Part shown: piece after piece, positions 54,284 to 63,090 of the stretch | Layout: each line of letters starts with the position of its first letter | Position numbering within the stretch: position 1 is the first letter of the stretch | Assembly: GCA_003247575.1 (NCBI GenBank) | Contig: QJZC01000020.1 | Span: 124,001-188,000 of the forward strand | Direction of reading: 5' to 3' | DNA: 64,000 nt | Source of the DNA: Pseudomonadota bacterium | Lineage (GTDB): Bacteria; Myxococcota_A; UBA9160; SZUA-336 | The notes under the pieces: model-generated | What the model was told of the DNA's origin: nothing | The model's input: only the letters and a program-made list of their open reading frames with translations | Database searches by the model: none | Translations under genes and position numbers: made by a program

Positions 54284-56611
54284 TTGAGCGGAAATTCCCG
54301 GCCCAGGGACTTCCTCGTGATCGCGCTACTCGCGTGCGCCGTCATTCTCTACGAAGTCGCGATCATTCGGGTTCTGAGCGTCGTACTCTGGTATCATTTC
54401 GCCTTTCTTTCGATCTCTCTGGCGATGCTGGGCCTGGGCGTTCCGGGCGTGTGGTATGCGCTGCGGCCGCCAGGGGATCGATCGTTGGCCCCGCCGCTCA
54501 TCGCCGCCGCCGTGTCGATCCCGGTTTCGGTGTGGGCGATTCTGCAGGCCAGCCGGTGGCTGCCTCCGACAGAAGGCAACGGGTTGTTCGTCGCGTTCGT
54601 CGTGGTGTGCATCCTGGTCCCGATGGTGTCGCTGGGCGCGGGAGTGTGCCTCTTGCTCCTGCGCGCGCGGGGCCGTGAGATCGGAAAGATGTACGGATTC
54701 GATCTGCTGGGAGCGATGGTCGGGACGCTCCTGGTCCTTCCTTTGATGTTTGTCGTACCTACTCCCCTCATTCTCGCGGGCGCGGGCTTCCTTCCTCTCG
54801 TGGCGCTGGCTCTGTCGCGGCAGCACTGGGTCGCGCTGCCTCTCGGTGCCGTGCTGGCGACCGCCATGGTCGTGGGAGCCCCGTTCGAGGTGACCTTCAA
54901 CAAGCTGTACCCAGAGGCGAATCTCGAGCATCTCTTCGAGAAATGGACGCCGACCGCACGCATCACGATCCTTCCCTTTTCTCCGTTCAAAAGGGACCAG
55001 AGCGTTCCCTGGGGGTGGGGCTACGGGGTCAACTACGAGCCAGAGCCGGTGGAGCAGTGGTGGATCGATCAGGACGGATCCGCCGGGACTCCGATCGAGC
55101 AAGCCGACGAGGAACTCGAGGGCCTAGAGCATCTTTTCTTCGACGTGACCAGCGTGGGCTATCAGCTTCGGCCCCCGAAAGCTGTTGGGATCATCGGGCC
55201 CGGAGGTGGACGCGACATTCTGACTGCGCTCAAAGCGGGTGCGAGCGAGGTCGATGCGGTCGAGCTCAACGGCGCGATCGTCGAGGCGCTGTCGCTGCCC
55301 AGCTTCCGCGAGTTCACCGGCGACGTCTATCATCGCCCTGGTGTGAACGCGATCGTGAGCGAGGGGCGCAGCTACTTCTCTCGCGTCGAGAGCTTCTACG
55401 ATCTGCTTCAGATCTCGCTCGTCGACAGCTGGGCGGCGACTTCGGCGGGGGCCTATGCACTCTCCGAGAACTACCTGTACACGGTGGAGGCGTTCCGCCA
55501 GTACTACCAGCGGCTCGGTGACAACGGGCTGATCTCGATCAGTCGCTTTCTTGCAGGTGCCCAGCAGATCGAGGGGACGCGTGTCGCGCTGCTTGCGCTC
55601 GAGGCTCTCCGCGGTCTCGGAGTCGAGGAGCCCAGGCGGCACATCGCGGTCGTGGGCGGTGGGCGTATCGGAACCCTGCTCGTGAGCCGACAGGCCTGGT
55701 CGCAAGACGAACTCCAGCGGCTGGAGGGGATCGCGAGCGATCGCGGCTTCGAAGTGTTGTGGCCAAGCCCCGAAGGCACAGCGGACGACTCGCTGGTTAC
55801 CCGGAGCATTCGTCAGGGGCCGGACATGCTGGAGGCCTACGGTGTCGACCTGTCTCCGCCGACGGATGACCGGCCGTTCTTCTTTCAGGCGCTGTCGGTT
55901 CTGCGGGCGCCGAGCGCCGAGGTCGACGGTCTCGGTCCCAACGAGTTCGCGGTGGTGATGCTGCGGCGGGTCGTCGTCACGATGATTCTGCTGGCGTCGG
56001 CTCTGTATTTTCTGCCCTTTCTCCTGGCGGGCCGGCTGGAGCGACACGACGGTTTCTGGCGGGGGAGTGGCTACTTCGCCGCTATCGGGCTCGCCTTCAT
56101 GCTCGTCGAGCTCCCCTGGATTCAGCGGTTCATCCTCTTCGTCGGGCACCCGAGCTACGCGACGACCGTCGTGATTTCGGCGATTCTCCTCGGAGCGAGT
56201 CTCGGGTCGATGCAGGCCGGCCGCCCGGCTCGAGTGGGCTCGGCGGTCCGGCTCGCCTTTCTTCTCCCCCTGTCGATCGTCGTGACCAACTTCCTGCTCA
56301 CGCCGTTGTTTTCCCTGGGCATGGGGTGGCCGCTCGTCGTGCGCTGTATCACCGGTTGGCTCGTGCTGCTGCCGGCGGGCTTCTTCATGGGGTTCGCGTT
56401 TCCGATTGGCATGCGCTGCTTCGGCGATCCCGACAAGGCATGGTTCTGGGCGATGAACGGAGTCATGAGCGTCGTTGGCAGCGTGTTGTCGCTCGGGTTG
56501 GCGATGGCCATGGGATTCTCCAACGTGGTCCTCATCGGAAGCGGGGCCTACGTTGTAGCGTGGCTGCTGCTGCGCGCGTGGGCCTCGCAAGGGCGCACGG
56601 AGCCCGCGTGA
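54284..56611 (+). CDS. Polytopic membrane protein with internal spermidine-synthase-like domain
   Basis: The 775-aa protein has six to seven N-terminal membrane segments (residues 10-215), a Rossmann-type SAM-fold domain from about 235 (VGIIGPGGGRDILTALKAGAS, then VDAVELNGAIVEAL), and another block of membrane segments (about 565-770). The GxGGG and acidic VELN motifs match SpeE-like aminopropyltransferases and methyltransferases. Such fused proteins are common in delta-proteobacteria with unproven activity. The start is TTG at 54284 with GGGGGCAGG upstream. The stop overlaps the next gene as GTGA, which implies co-translation. Confidence 0.75.
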   Translation: MSGNSRPRDFLVIALLACAVILYEVAIIRVLSVVLWYHFAFLSISLAMLGLGVPGVWYALRPPGDRSLAPPLIAAAVSIPVSVWAILQASRWLPPTEGNGLFVAFVVVCILVPMVSLGAGVCLLLLRARGREIGKMYGFDLLGAMVGTLLVLPLMFVVPTPLILAGAGFLPLVALALSRQHWVALPLGAVLATAMVVGAPFEVTFNKLYPEANLEHLFEKWTPTARITILPFSPFKRDQSVPWGWGYGVNYEPEPVEQWWIDQDGSAGTPIEQADEELEGLEHLFFDVTSVGYQLRPPKAVGIIGPGGGRDILTALKAGASEVDAVELNGAIVEALSLPSFREFTGDVYHRPGVNAIVSEGRSYFSRVESFYDLLQISLVDSWAATSAGAYALSENYLYTVEAFRQYYQRLGDNGLISISRFLAGAQQIEGTRVALLALEALRGLGVEEPRRHIAVVGGGRIGTLLVSRQAWSQDELQRLEGIASDRGFEVLWPSPEGTADDSLVTRSIRQGPDMLEAYGVDLSPPTDDRPFFFQALSVLRAPSAEVDGLGPNEFAVVMLRRVVVTMILLASALYFLPFLLAGRLERHDGFWRGSGYFAAIGLAFMLVELPWIQRFILFVGHPSYATTVVISAILLGASLGSMQAGRPARVGSAVRLAFLLPLSIVVTNFLLTPLFSLGMGWPLVVRCITGWLVLLPAGFFMGFAFPIGMRCFGDPDKAWFWAMNGVMSVVGSVLSLGLAMAMGFSNVVLIGSGAYVVAWLLLRAWASQGRTEPA

Positions 56612-58227
56612 CGATGCGCAGCCGCGGCGCGCTCGGAATTCTGATCGTTGCGACGATTTGTGCATTCTTCCCACTTCTTGGTGGCGATGCGGAGTTCCTA
56701 GCCTGGGACGACAACGCCAACATCGTCTACCAGCCTGCAGTGCAGGGCTGGTCGAGCGAGAACCTGGCCTCGGCCTGGAGCGGAAGCACGCTCTCGCAGG
56801 GACTGTACGAGCCGATGAGTGTGATGCTGCAGATCGTCACGACCGAGCTCTTCGGTCTGGAGGTGCGCGCTTTCCATCTGACGACTCTCGCGATCCACAT
56901 CGCGAACGCGTGGCTCCTCTTTTGGCTCGCGCTGCTGCTGATGCGCAACTGCGACGCGTCGCTACGCGAGAAGCTGCGTCCTGAGTGGGCATCGCTCGTC
57001 GCTGCGCTTCTCTTCGCGTTGAATCCGATGCGGGTCGAGGTGGTGGCGTGGGCGACAGGCCAGTCCTACGCGCTCGCTGCGTTCTTTCTGCTTCTCGCGC
57101 TGATCGGCTATGTGCGCTATGCCGAGGCGCGGGTCGATCGCAGCGCAGGCAGCCCGGATCTGTTGCTCGGGCTCTCCGTATTCTTCTACGCGTGTGCGGT
57201 TCTCTCGAAGAGTGCGGCGATCTTCCTCCCGCCTGCGCTCCTGCTGATCGACTACTTCCCCTTCCGGCGTCGCCTCGAGATCGGCGCGCTGCTCGACAAG
57301 CTTCCTCACGCCGCCGTGGGCACGGTCCTGTTCGCGGTCATCTGGGGGCTCACTGCGGACCGGCAGGGTGGGGGGTACTTCGAGCTCGGTCCTGCGGCGC
57401 GGGTCGCGTACGCGATCAACGCGCTGTCCTTTCACTTGGGCAAGACGCTCTGGCCGGCGAGCGTCCATCCCGCCTATGGCGTGAACCTGCTCGACGTCCA
57501 TCCGTTCAGTGGCCCGCTCTTCTTCGCCACTGCGATCGCGCTGTTGCTGGTCGGCCTCGCGTGGCTGCTGCGAAGGCGGGCGCCGTGGCTGACCTGTGCG
57601 TTCGGCATCTACCTGCTCGGAATCCTGCCCGTGTGCGGCCTCTTCATGCACGGAGACTGGCTGCGGGGGGCCGACCGCTACACCTACATGCCGCTCGTCG
57701 CCTTCTGGGTCGTGATCGGCGCGGCGGCGACCGCGAAGCCGGTGATGCGCGAGGTCGGAATGGGTGACCTTCGCTCGCGCATCATCGCGGCGGCGCTGCT
57801 CTTGGTGCTCGCCACGTGGGGGGTGACCACCTTCCGGGTCACGCGGCACTGGGCACGCGACGAGACGCTCTGGACCTATACTCTGGAGGTCGACCCCGCG
57901 AATCGTGTGGCGCTCCAGAATCTCGGAACCGTCTACATGTCCCAGCAGCGCTATGAGGAGGCGGTGCCTCTATTGTCGAGCGCAATCCGCCTCGATCCCG
58001 GTCACAACATCGCGGCACCGCTGAACCTCGGTTTTGCACTCCACAACCTCGACCGCTCGCAGGAAGCGATCGACGTATTCCAGAGCTCTCTGGTCCACAA
58101 TCCCAACTCCGCAGAGCTGCACAACAACCTCGGTGCCTTGTACTGGGAGCTGGGCGACCGCGAGACGGCCGAAGAGCATCTCAGCCGCTCGCGCGAGCTG
58201 CAGGCCGAGTCCGCCGCCCAGCCTTAG
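56608..58227 (+). CDS. Multi-TM protein with C-terminal TPR repeats
   Basis: The 539-aa product has about ten membrane segments (residues 5-420) and then three TPR repeats (VALQNLGTVYMSQQRYEEAVP; IAAPLNLGFALHNLDRSQEAID; AELHNNLGALYWELGDRETAE). The early loop FLAWDDNANIVYQPAV has an acidic pair placed as in GT-C glycosyltransferases of the Tmtc type, which combine a GT-C-like membrane part with TPRs. It may glycosylate an envelope target. GTG at 56608 overlaps the previous stop and has GGAG five bases before it; ATG at 56614 is the alternative. Confidence 0.7.
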   Translation: MTMRSRGALGILIVATICAFFPLLGGDAEFLAWDDNANIVYQPAVQGWSSENLASAWSGSTLSQGLYEPMSVMLQIVTTELFGLEVRAFHLTTLAIHIANAWLLFWLALLLMRNCDASLREKLRPEWASLVAALLFALNPMRVEVVAWATGQSYALAAFFLLLALIGYVRYAEARVDRSAGSPDLLLGLSVFFYACAVLSKSAAIFLPPALLLIDYFPFRRRLEIGALLDKLPHAAVGTVLFAVIWGLTADRQGGGYFELGPAARVAYAINALSFHLGKTLWPASVHPAYGVNLLDVHPFSGPLFFATAIALLLVGLAWLLRRRAPWLTCAFGIYLLGILPVCGLFMHGDWLRGADRYTYMPLVAFWVVIGAAATAKPVMREVGMGDLRSRIIAAALLLVLATWGVTTFRVTRHWARDETLWTYTLEVDPANRVALQNLGTVYMSQQRYEEAVPLLSSAIRLDPGHNIAAPLNLGFALHNLDRSQEAIDVFQSSLVHNPNSAELHNNLGALYWELGDRETAEEHLSRSRELQAESAAQP

Positions 58228-58656
58228 CAGTCCTGGACGTTTTCTTTACTCGGGCTTAGGGGATGCCTCGAGAACAGTCTTCTCGAAGTGGGGCTCAACC
58301 CTCGCGACTCGCGAAGCGAGAAGTCCCTCGGGGCGCTTTGGAGGTGTGCAGCGCACCCTAACCTGCTGAAGCGAATGCTCTTTGTCTTCTGTATTTCCAA
58401 GCCTGAAACGGCTTCCGAACAAGATTCTTCCGAATGTGGGAAGAGAAAGTCTTCGGATATCCTTCAGAAAGCCTCCTGCCTCACACTTGGCGCTCCGATC
58501 ATTTCCGAACAAAAGCTCTGCTGGAGCTTTATGAATTTCTGTTAGTGACTGAAGCGAAGTCATCGACTGACTCGATCGGCACTTCTGTTGGCGCGAATAT
58601 TCCCGATTCATGTTAGCTTCACGATCGCTCCTCGGGTGAAGATTGGATTTCGTGTG
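58228..58656. other. Intergenic region, relatively AT-rich
   Basis: About 430 bp with no convincing gene. A 7-bp inverted repeat (TCGAGAA, five-base loop, TTCTCGA) lies at 58268-58286. The right part (58380-58650) is more AT-rich than its surroundings and probably holds the promoter for the acyltransferase gene. Confidence 0.4.
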
Positions 58657-60030
58657 ATGTCGCGGACTGTTCCGTCGTCTAGACAATCGAGCTATGGAAG
58701 ACGATCGGATCAGGTGCGCGGGGATGCCGCGGTCTCGGGATTCGAGTCTCGGGTGCGGTCGGAGGACGTGGCATCGCCGGTGCCTCGAGCCGTTCCGCCG
58801 GTCCACTTCCCGGGACTGAATGGAGTACGTTTCTTCGCGGCTTTCGCCGTACTGATCTATCACGTCGAAGTCTTCAAGCACTTCTCGGATCTTCCCAGCG
58901 GTGTCGCTCACCCGTTCTGGCGAGTGATCGGGCCCCAAGGTGTCGCCTGCTTCTTCACTCTGAGCGGCTTTCTGGTTACCTATCTCCTTCTAGAGGAAAC
59001 GAGGCGAACCGGCTCGATTTCCGTCCGGAAGTTCTACATGCGGCGTATCCTTCGGATCTGGCCGCTCTACTATCTGGTCATGTTGATGGGTTTCGGAGCT
59101 GCCCTCCTCTTTGCTGAGCGGCTCGGATTTCCTCAAGCTGTCAACCAGCCCTTGACTCCACAGCTCGGTCTCTTCGCGCTGATGCTTCCCAATCTGGCCT
59201 GGGTCGCCTACGGAACCCTTCCCTTTGCGAGCACGCTCTGGTCCGTTGGTGTGGAGGAGCAGTTCTATATCGGCTGGGCCCCCCTGCTGCGCCGTTTTGG
59301 CCAGCACGTTCTCGTGCCGATGGGGGCGACGATCGTGCTGCTACTCGTAGCGCGGCTCTCGAGTCCCTGGATCATCTCATGGCTATACTCTGGGGCCCAG
59401 AGTTCTGGGGCCGAGATCGGGCTCGAGCCAAGCCGTGCCCTGATGATCGGCTTGAGCTTCCTCGATACCTTCAAGCTCGAGTGCATGGCGCTCGGAGGCC
59501 TTGCGGCCCACGTCTTTCAGCGCGGCGCAGAGAAGCCGCTCGCGTTCTTGTATCATCCGGCCACTCAGCTCGGCACCTTCCTCTTCGTTGCGATCGCGCT
59601 CGCCTTCGGCATGGATGCGGGCGCTCTCGACAACGTAGTTTGGGGTACGGCCTATGCTCTGCTGATCCTGAACATCGCCACCAATCCGAGTAGTCTGGTG
59701 AATCTGGAACATCGGTGGCTCGATGTTCTCGGCCGGATCTCGTATGGGATCTATGTCTACCACTCGTTCGCAGTGGCAGGCGTGCTGCTCGCCCTCCTCT
59801 GGTTTCGGGAGCGTACGCTCTTCGCACTCTCGCCGGTTGCGTTCAACCTGATCCTCTATACAAGCTCGATCGCGCTCACACTCGCGATCGCCTGGATTTC
59901 CTACCGCTACTACGAGCAGCGCTTCCTCGAGCTCAAGCCGCGCTTTTCGGTGGTTGCCAGTCGCGCGGATGCGAGCTTCCGCAGAGGCCCCCAAGGTCGG
60001 AAGGCGCCGCGTCGATGGAAACTGGTTTGA
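58657..60030 (+). CDS. Acyltransferase family 3 membrane protein
   Basis: The product has a soluble N-terminal segment of about 50 residues, then ten hydrophobic segments beginning PGLNGVRFFAAFAVLIYHVEV. The catalytic-type His of acyltransferase-3 proteins is in IYHVEVF; GVACFFTLSGFLVTYLLLEE, FYMRRILRIWPLYYLVML and TLWSVGVEEQFYIGW are further family hallmarks. Members transfer acetyl or other acyl groups to envelope sugars. ATG at 58657 has only weak SD support, and a TTG at 58588 would extend the frame. Confidence 0.85.
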   Translation: MSRTVPSSRQSSYGRRSDQVRGDAAVSGFESRVRSEDVASPVPRAVPPVHFPGLNGVRFFAAFAVLIYHVEVFKHFSDLPSGVAHPFWRVIGPQGVACFFTLSGFLVTYLLLEETRRTGSISVRKFYMRRILRIWPLYYLVMLMGFGAALLFAERLGFPQAVNQPLTPQLGLFALMLPNLAWVAYGTLPFASTLWSVGVEEQFYIGWAPLLRRFGQHVLVPMGATIVLLLVARLSSPWIISWLYSGAQSSGAEIGLEPSRALMIGLSFLDTFKLECMALGGLAAHVFQRGAEKPLAFLYHPATQLGTFLFVAIALAFGMDAGALDNVVWGTAYALLILNIATNPSSLVNLEHRWLDVLGRISYGIYVYHSFAVAGVLLALLWFRERTLFALSPVAFNLILYTSSIALTLAIAWISYRYYEQRFLELKPRFSVVASRADASFRRGPQGRKAPRRWKLV

Positions 60031-60068
60031 GCAAGAGCTACGCGTAGCGCATACTTGCGGTTCTCGCA

Positions 60069-60964
60069 TCACACATCGCCCGATGGCTCTCCCGCCCAGA
60101 ACGGGTTCTCGATCGAGCCTGCGATGTAGTCCTGCGTGGCGGTCCGGAGCAAGCGCAGCGCTTCCTTGTATGCTCTGCTCGAGGTGTCCGACTGATACGC
60201 CACGTACAGCGGATAGGCGAACCGGGGGTGCCCTCGGTTTCGAATAGATATCCGCGTCTGAGATGGGGCTCGACGAGGCGGCGGGGCATGTAGCCAGCGG
60301 CCTCGGCACTGATGAGCAGAGGCGCACTGAAGCAGCCCAGACCGATCGTGGTTCGGGGCGGCAACAGCTCGGGTAGGCGCTGTGCGTGCTGGTCGGCGAA
60401 TGAAGGCCCCCAGTCGACGTAGATGTATCGGTCCCGGAAGGTGCCGCCGGCATCTGTAGTGACGAGGACCAGCTCGTCTTCCATCAAGAGTTCGACTTCG
60501 ATGTCTTGTCGGAGTCTGGGCTGGTGCAGGATCGCGATGTCGATCAGCCCTTCGGACAGGGCCTGCGAGAGCATCACGGGAGTTCCGACCTCCGCGCGAA
60601 AGGCGACGCGCGGCAGCGCAGTGCGCATCCGGAGCAGCCAGTGGGTGAGCAGCTGACTCCAGAGGCTGTACTGTCCGCCCACGACCAGCAGCTCGTCGAA
60701 CGCCTCCGGGATGCCTGCCTGATGCCGGCCCTGCTCCCAGGCCCGCACGATCGCACGCGCATATCGCTCGAAGTGCTGGCCAGCCTGCGTCGAGGTCGCG
60801 CCGGCCTTGGAGCGTTCGAAGACCACCTGGCCGAGGCGCTCCTCGAGCGCCTTGATCCGGGCGCTGACGGTCGACTGGGTCACGTTGAGCCGCCGCGACT
60901 CCTCGAGAAAGGTGCCGGTCTCGATCACGGTCAGGAAGGTCCGGGCGCCCTCGATATCAATCAT
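60069..60964 (-). CDS. LysR-family transcriptional regulator with single-base frameshift near the 3' end
   Basis: The N-terminal helix-turn-helix (EGARTFLTVIETGTFLEESRR, TQSTVSARIKALEERLG) and the effector-binding domain (LLVVGGQYSLWSQLLTHWLL, DIAILHQPRLRQDIEVELLM, LGCFSAPLLISAEAAGYMP) are normal. After LFETEGTP the frame turns Arg/Ser-rich and runs to 60038. Adding one C to the run at 60224-60228 (G on the plus strand) restores RFAYPLYVAYQSDTS, AYKEALRLLRTATQDYIAGS and IENPFWAGEPSGDV, ending at 60069. The base change is either real or a sequencing error. Confidence 0.85.
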
Positions 60965-61271
60965 CGAAAAACTCGCATTTATCCATCGAAAATATTCTTC
61001 TTTTCAATATCAAAACCGAATTTATCTTGTTTTTCCATGGTGAAAGAGCGGGGTTCGCTCCAGCGCTAGTGCCGCTTCGACCGGCTCCGAGCGGGGGATC
61101 CCTGACAAGAGGCGCGGGTAGGTGCCTCGGCGGAGTTTCGCGGTGGGTTGTGGCCTAGATACCCCGCCAAGACCGACTTGCACTGCGAGCGCTGCGACAG
61201 CGGGTCGGGAGTTTCCGACCGAGAGCGTGCGTGCGAGCAACTGAAGTCTTGCAGGGAAAGGAAGCATTGAA
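60965..61271. other. Regulatory region upstream of LysR and DUF4398 genes
   Basis: This 307-bp divergent region has an AT-rich start (60965-61040), with the direct repeat ATCGAAAA (60963 and 60985) and the dyad listed at 60992-61010. GGAAAGGAAG lies before the DUF4398 ATG. No coding frame is convincing. Confidence 0.45.
60992..61010. promoter_or_regulatory. Candidate LysR-type operator dyad
   Basis: ATATT and its complement AATAT flank nine bases (CTTCTTTTC), giving a T-N11-A-like dyad about 30 bp upstream of the LysR start codon. Autoregulatory LysR proteins bind such sites in their own divergent promoters. The site is AT-rich in a GC-rich region. Confidence 0.35.
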
Positions 61272-61643
61272 ATGAGGTTTGCCACGTTCATGGTCTTTGC
61301 TGCAGCGATCGGTTGCAGCTCGCTAGCACCGCCGAATGAGCAGATTGCCAACGCAGAGATGGCGATCCGTAAGGTAGATGACAGCCAGGGGAGTCGGTAT
61401 GCCGCGCTCGATCTGTTGAAGGCGCGCGAGAAGCTCGACAAGGCGAAGCTGGCGATGCAGGAGAAGGAGTACACCGATGCGCGACGACTGGCAGAGCAAG
61501 CCATGGTAGATGCGCTTCTCGCAGAAGAAAAGGCGCGTACGGCGCAGTCCAAGGAAACCGCACGAGAGATGGCGCGGACCGTGGAGAGCTTGCGCCGAGA
61601 AGCGGAGCGGTTCGAAGGACAACAGGGGCTCCCGGCGAGATGA
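61272..61643 (+). CDS. DUF4398 lipoprotein
   Basis: The 123-aa product starts MRFATFMVFAAAIGCSSLAPP, a lipoprotein signal with lipobox A-I-G-C. A helical, Lys/Glu/Ala-rich mature region follows: QIANAEMAIRKVDDSQGSRYA, AREKLDKAKLAMQEKEYTDA, RLAEQAMVDALLAEEKART. This is the DUF4398 pattern, usually found directly before OmpA-family genes, as here. It probably lines the periplasmic side of the outer membrane. AAGGAAG precedes the ATG. Confidence 0.85.
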   Translation: MRFATFMVFAAAIGCSSLAPPNEQIANAEMAIRKVDDSQGSRYAALDLLKAREKLDKAKLAMQEKEYTDARRLAEQAMVDALLAEEKARTAQSKETAREMARTVESLRREAERFEGQQGLPAR

Positions 61644-61726
61644 AGCTGTCGCGAATCGAGGACGTGGAGCACGAGTGTTCGAGATCCGGACAGTTTCGGC
61701 GGTTCGGACCAGAGGGAGACGATCGC

Positions 61727-62656
61727 ATGAGGACCACACAATCTAGACGACTCGCGGGGAGCCTTGGTGCCCTCGTCTTGTTGCTCACCGTAGGGTGCGC
61801 CACGGTAAGCCCCGACGTCGAGCGCGCGCGGGGTGCCTACAACGAGGCCGCCAGTGATCCAGAGCTCGCGAGCCGCGCCGCCGTGGAGCTATACGAGGCA
61901 CAGAAGAGTCTGGCGCAGGCGGAGAATGCCTGGAACCTGCTTCGGGACGAGAGCGAGGCCCAGCACCGCTCGTACCTCACGGAACGAAAGATCGAGATCG
62001 CGCGGACGGCTGCAGAACGCAAGCTGGCCGAGGCGGAGATCGCTCGACTGACCGAGGTGCGACGTGACTTCCTGATGGATGCCCGCACCCGGGAGGCCGA
62101 TCGGGCGAGGACCGAGGCACAGCGGCGTGCCGAAGAAGCCCAAGCCCGTGCGCGAGAGGCTCGAGAGGCGCAGCTGAGCGCCGAGGAAGCATTGCGCGAG
62201 GCCGAAGCTGCACGCGAGAAGGCGCGGAAGCTCGAAGCGGAGCTGGCAGAGGTCGGTGCGCGTGCGACCGACCGCGGCTACGTCCTGACCTTGGGCGACG
62301 TGCTGTTCGATCTCGACAAGGCGGACCTGAAGCCCGGTGCCCTACGAAACCTGTACAGGCTGGTGACCTTCATGAACTTGTATCCGGATCGAGGTGTCTT
62401 GATCGAGGGGCATACGGACAGCCTCGGCGAAGACAGCTACAACGTCGATCTCTCCGAGCGACGTGCGATATCGATGCAGAGCTTTCTCTTCGAAAACGGT
62501 ATCGCCCGAGACCGCGTCAACTCGAAGGGATATGGCGAGGCCTTCCCCGTCGCATCGAACGAGACGCAGAGTGGGCGACAACAGAATCGCAGAGTCGAGG
62601 TGCTGATCCTGAACCCTGGCGAGAGTCCCGAGTCGCTCTCGGCCGCGCCGCACTGA
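61727..62656 (+). CDS. OmpA-family lipoprotein with long coiled coil
   Basis: The 309-aa product begins MRTTQSRRLAGSLGALVLLLTVGC, a lipoprotein signal (lipobox V-G-C). It runs through a highly charged coiled coil (about 30-180, rich in RAEEAQARARE) to an OmpA-C domain: TLGDVLFDLDKADLKPGA, GVLIEGHTDSLGEDSYNVDL, SERRAISMQSFL, RVNSKGYGE, QQNRRVEVLI. This domain binds peptidoglycan. The coiled coil and the preceding DUF4398 lipoprotein suggest a paired tether. ATG at 61727 is preferred over 61640 (which overlaps the previous stop) because the signal peptide begins there. Confidence 0.88.
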   Translation: MRTTQSRRLAGSLGALVLLLTVGCATVSPDVERARGAYNEAASDPELASRAAVELYEAQKSLAQAENAWNLLRDESEAQHRSYLTERKIEIARTAAERKLAEAEIARLTEVRRDFLMDARTREADRARTEAQRRAEEAQARAREAREAQLSAEEALREAEAAREKARKLEAELAEVGARATDRGYVLTLGDVLFDLDKADLKPGALRNLYRLVTFMNLYPDRGVLIEGHTDSLGEDSYNVDLSERRAISMQSFLFENGIARDRVNSKGYGEAFPVASNETQSGRQQNRRVEVLILNPGESPESLSAAPH

Positions 62657-63090
62657 AACCCGAGCTCCGGCCGGTACCGCGTCCGTACAGGGTTCGTAGA
62701 TCCTCTGACTGATCTCCTGAGACTTCTCTGCGGATTTTCCCTCACCGGGGGGCTCTCTCGGGAGGGCACCCCCTTAGCCGGCGCCGTCTACCTGTGAATT
62801 GGCTCATACAAGCGCAAATCGCAGCTGGAGCGTCGATCCGACCGACGTAGCGGGGCCGTTCGGTCTATGCCCAAGTTGTGTGAGGAAGACTCGATCTCTT
62901 TGCGTTGAAGCTCCTGAGAACGTGTCGTGAACCCGAGTGCCACGATGGAGCCAGGAGCCGCCAATGCCGAGAGCACCTTAGTCGAGCAGCCGCCAGATGT
63001 TTCATGCGATCCGAAGACCTTCCTCATTCAGACAACCTGAGAACCACCCTCCGAAGCTTGAACCAAATACAGCCGCGAAGGACAACGATC
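62657..63090. other. Intergenic region
   Basis: About 430 bp without a convincing gene. An imperfect G-run/C-run hairpin (around 62748-62774) follows the OmpA gene but lacks a T-run. It probably includes the promoter for the beta-helix protein gene. Confidence 0.35.

Noticed and set aside
55124-56674. 516-residue minus-strand open frame
   Set aside because: It is antisense to the membrane aminopropyltransferase-like gene; Arg/Glu/Gln-rich low-complexity content.
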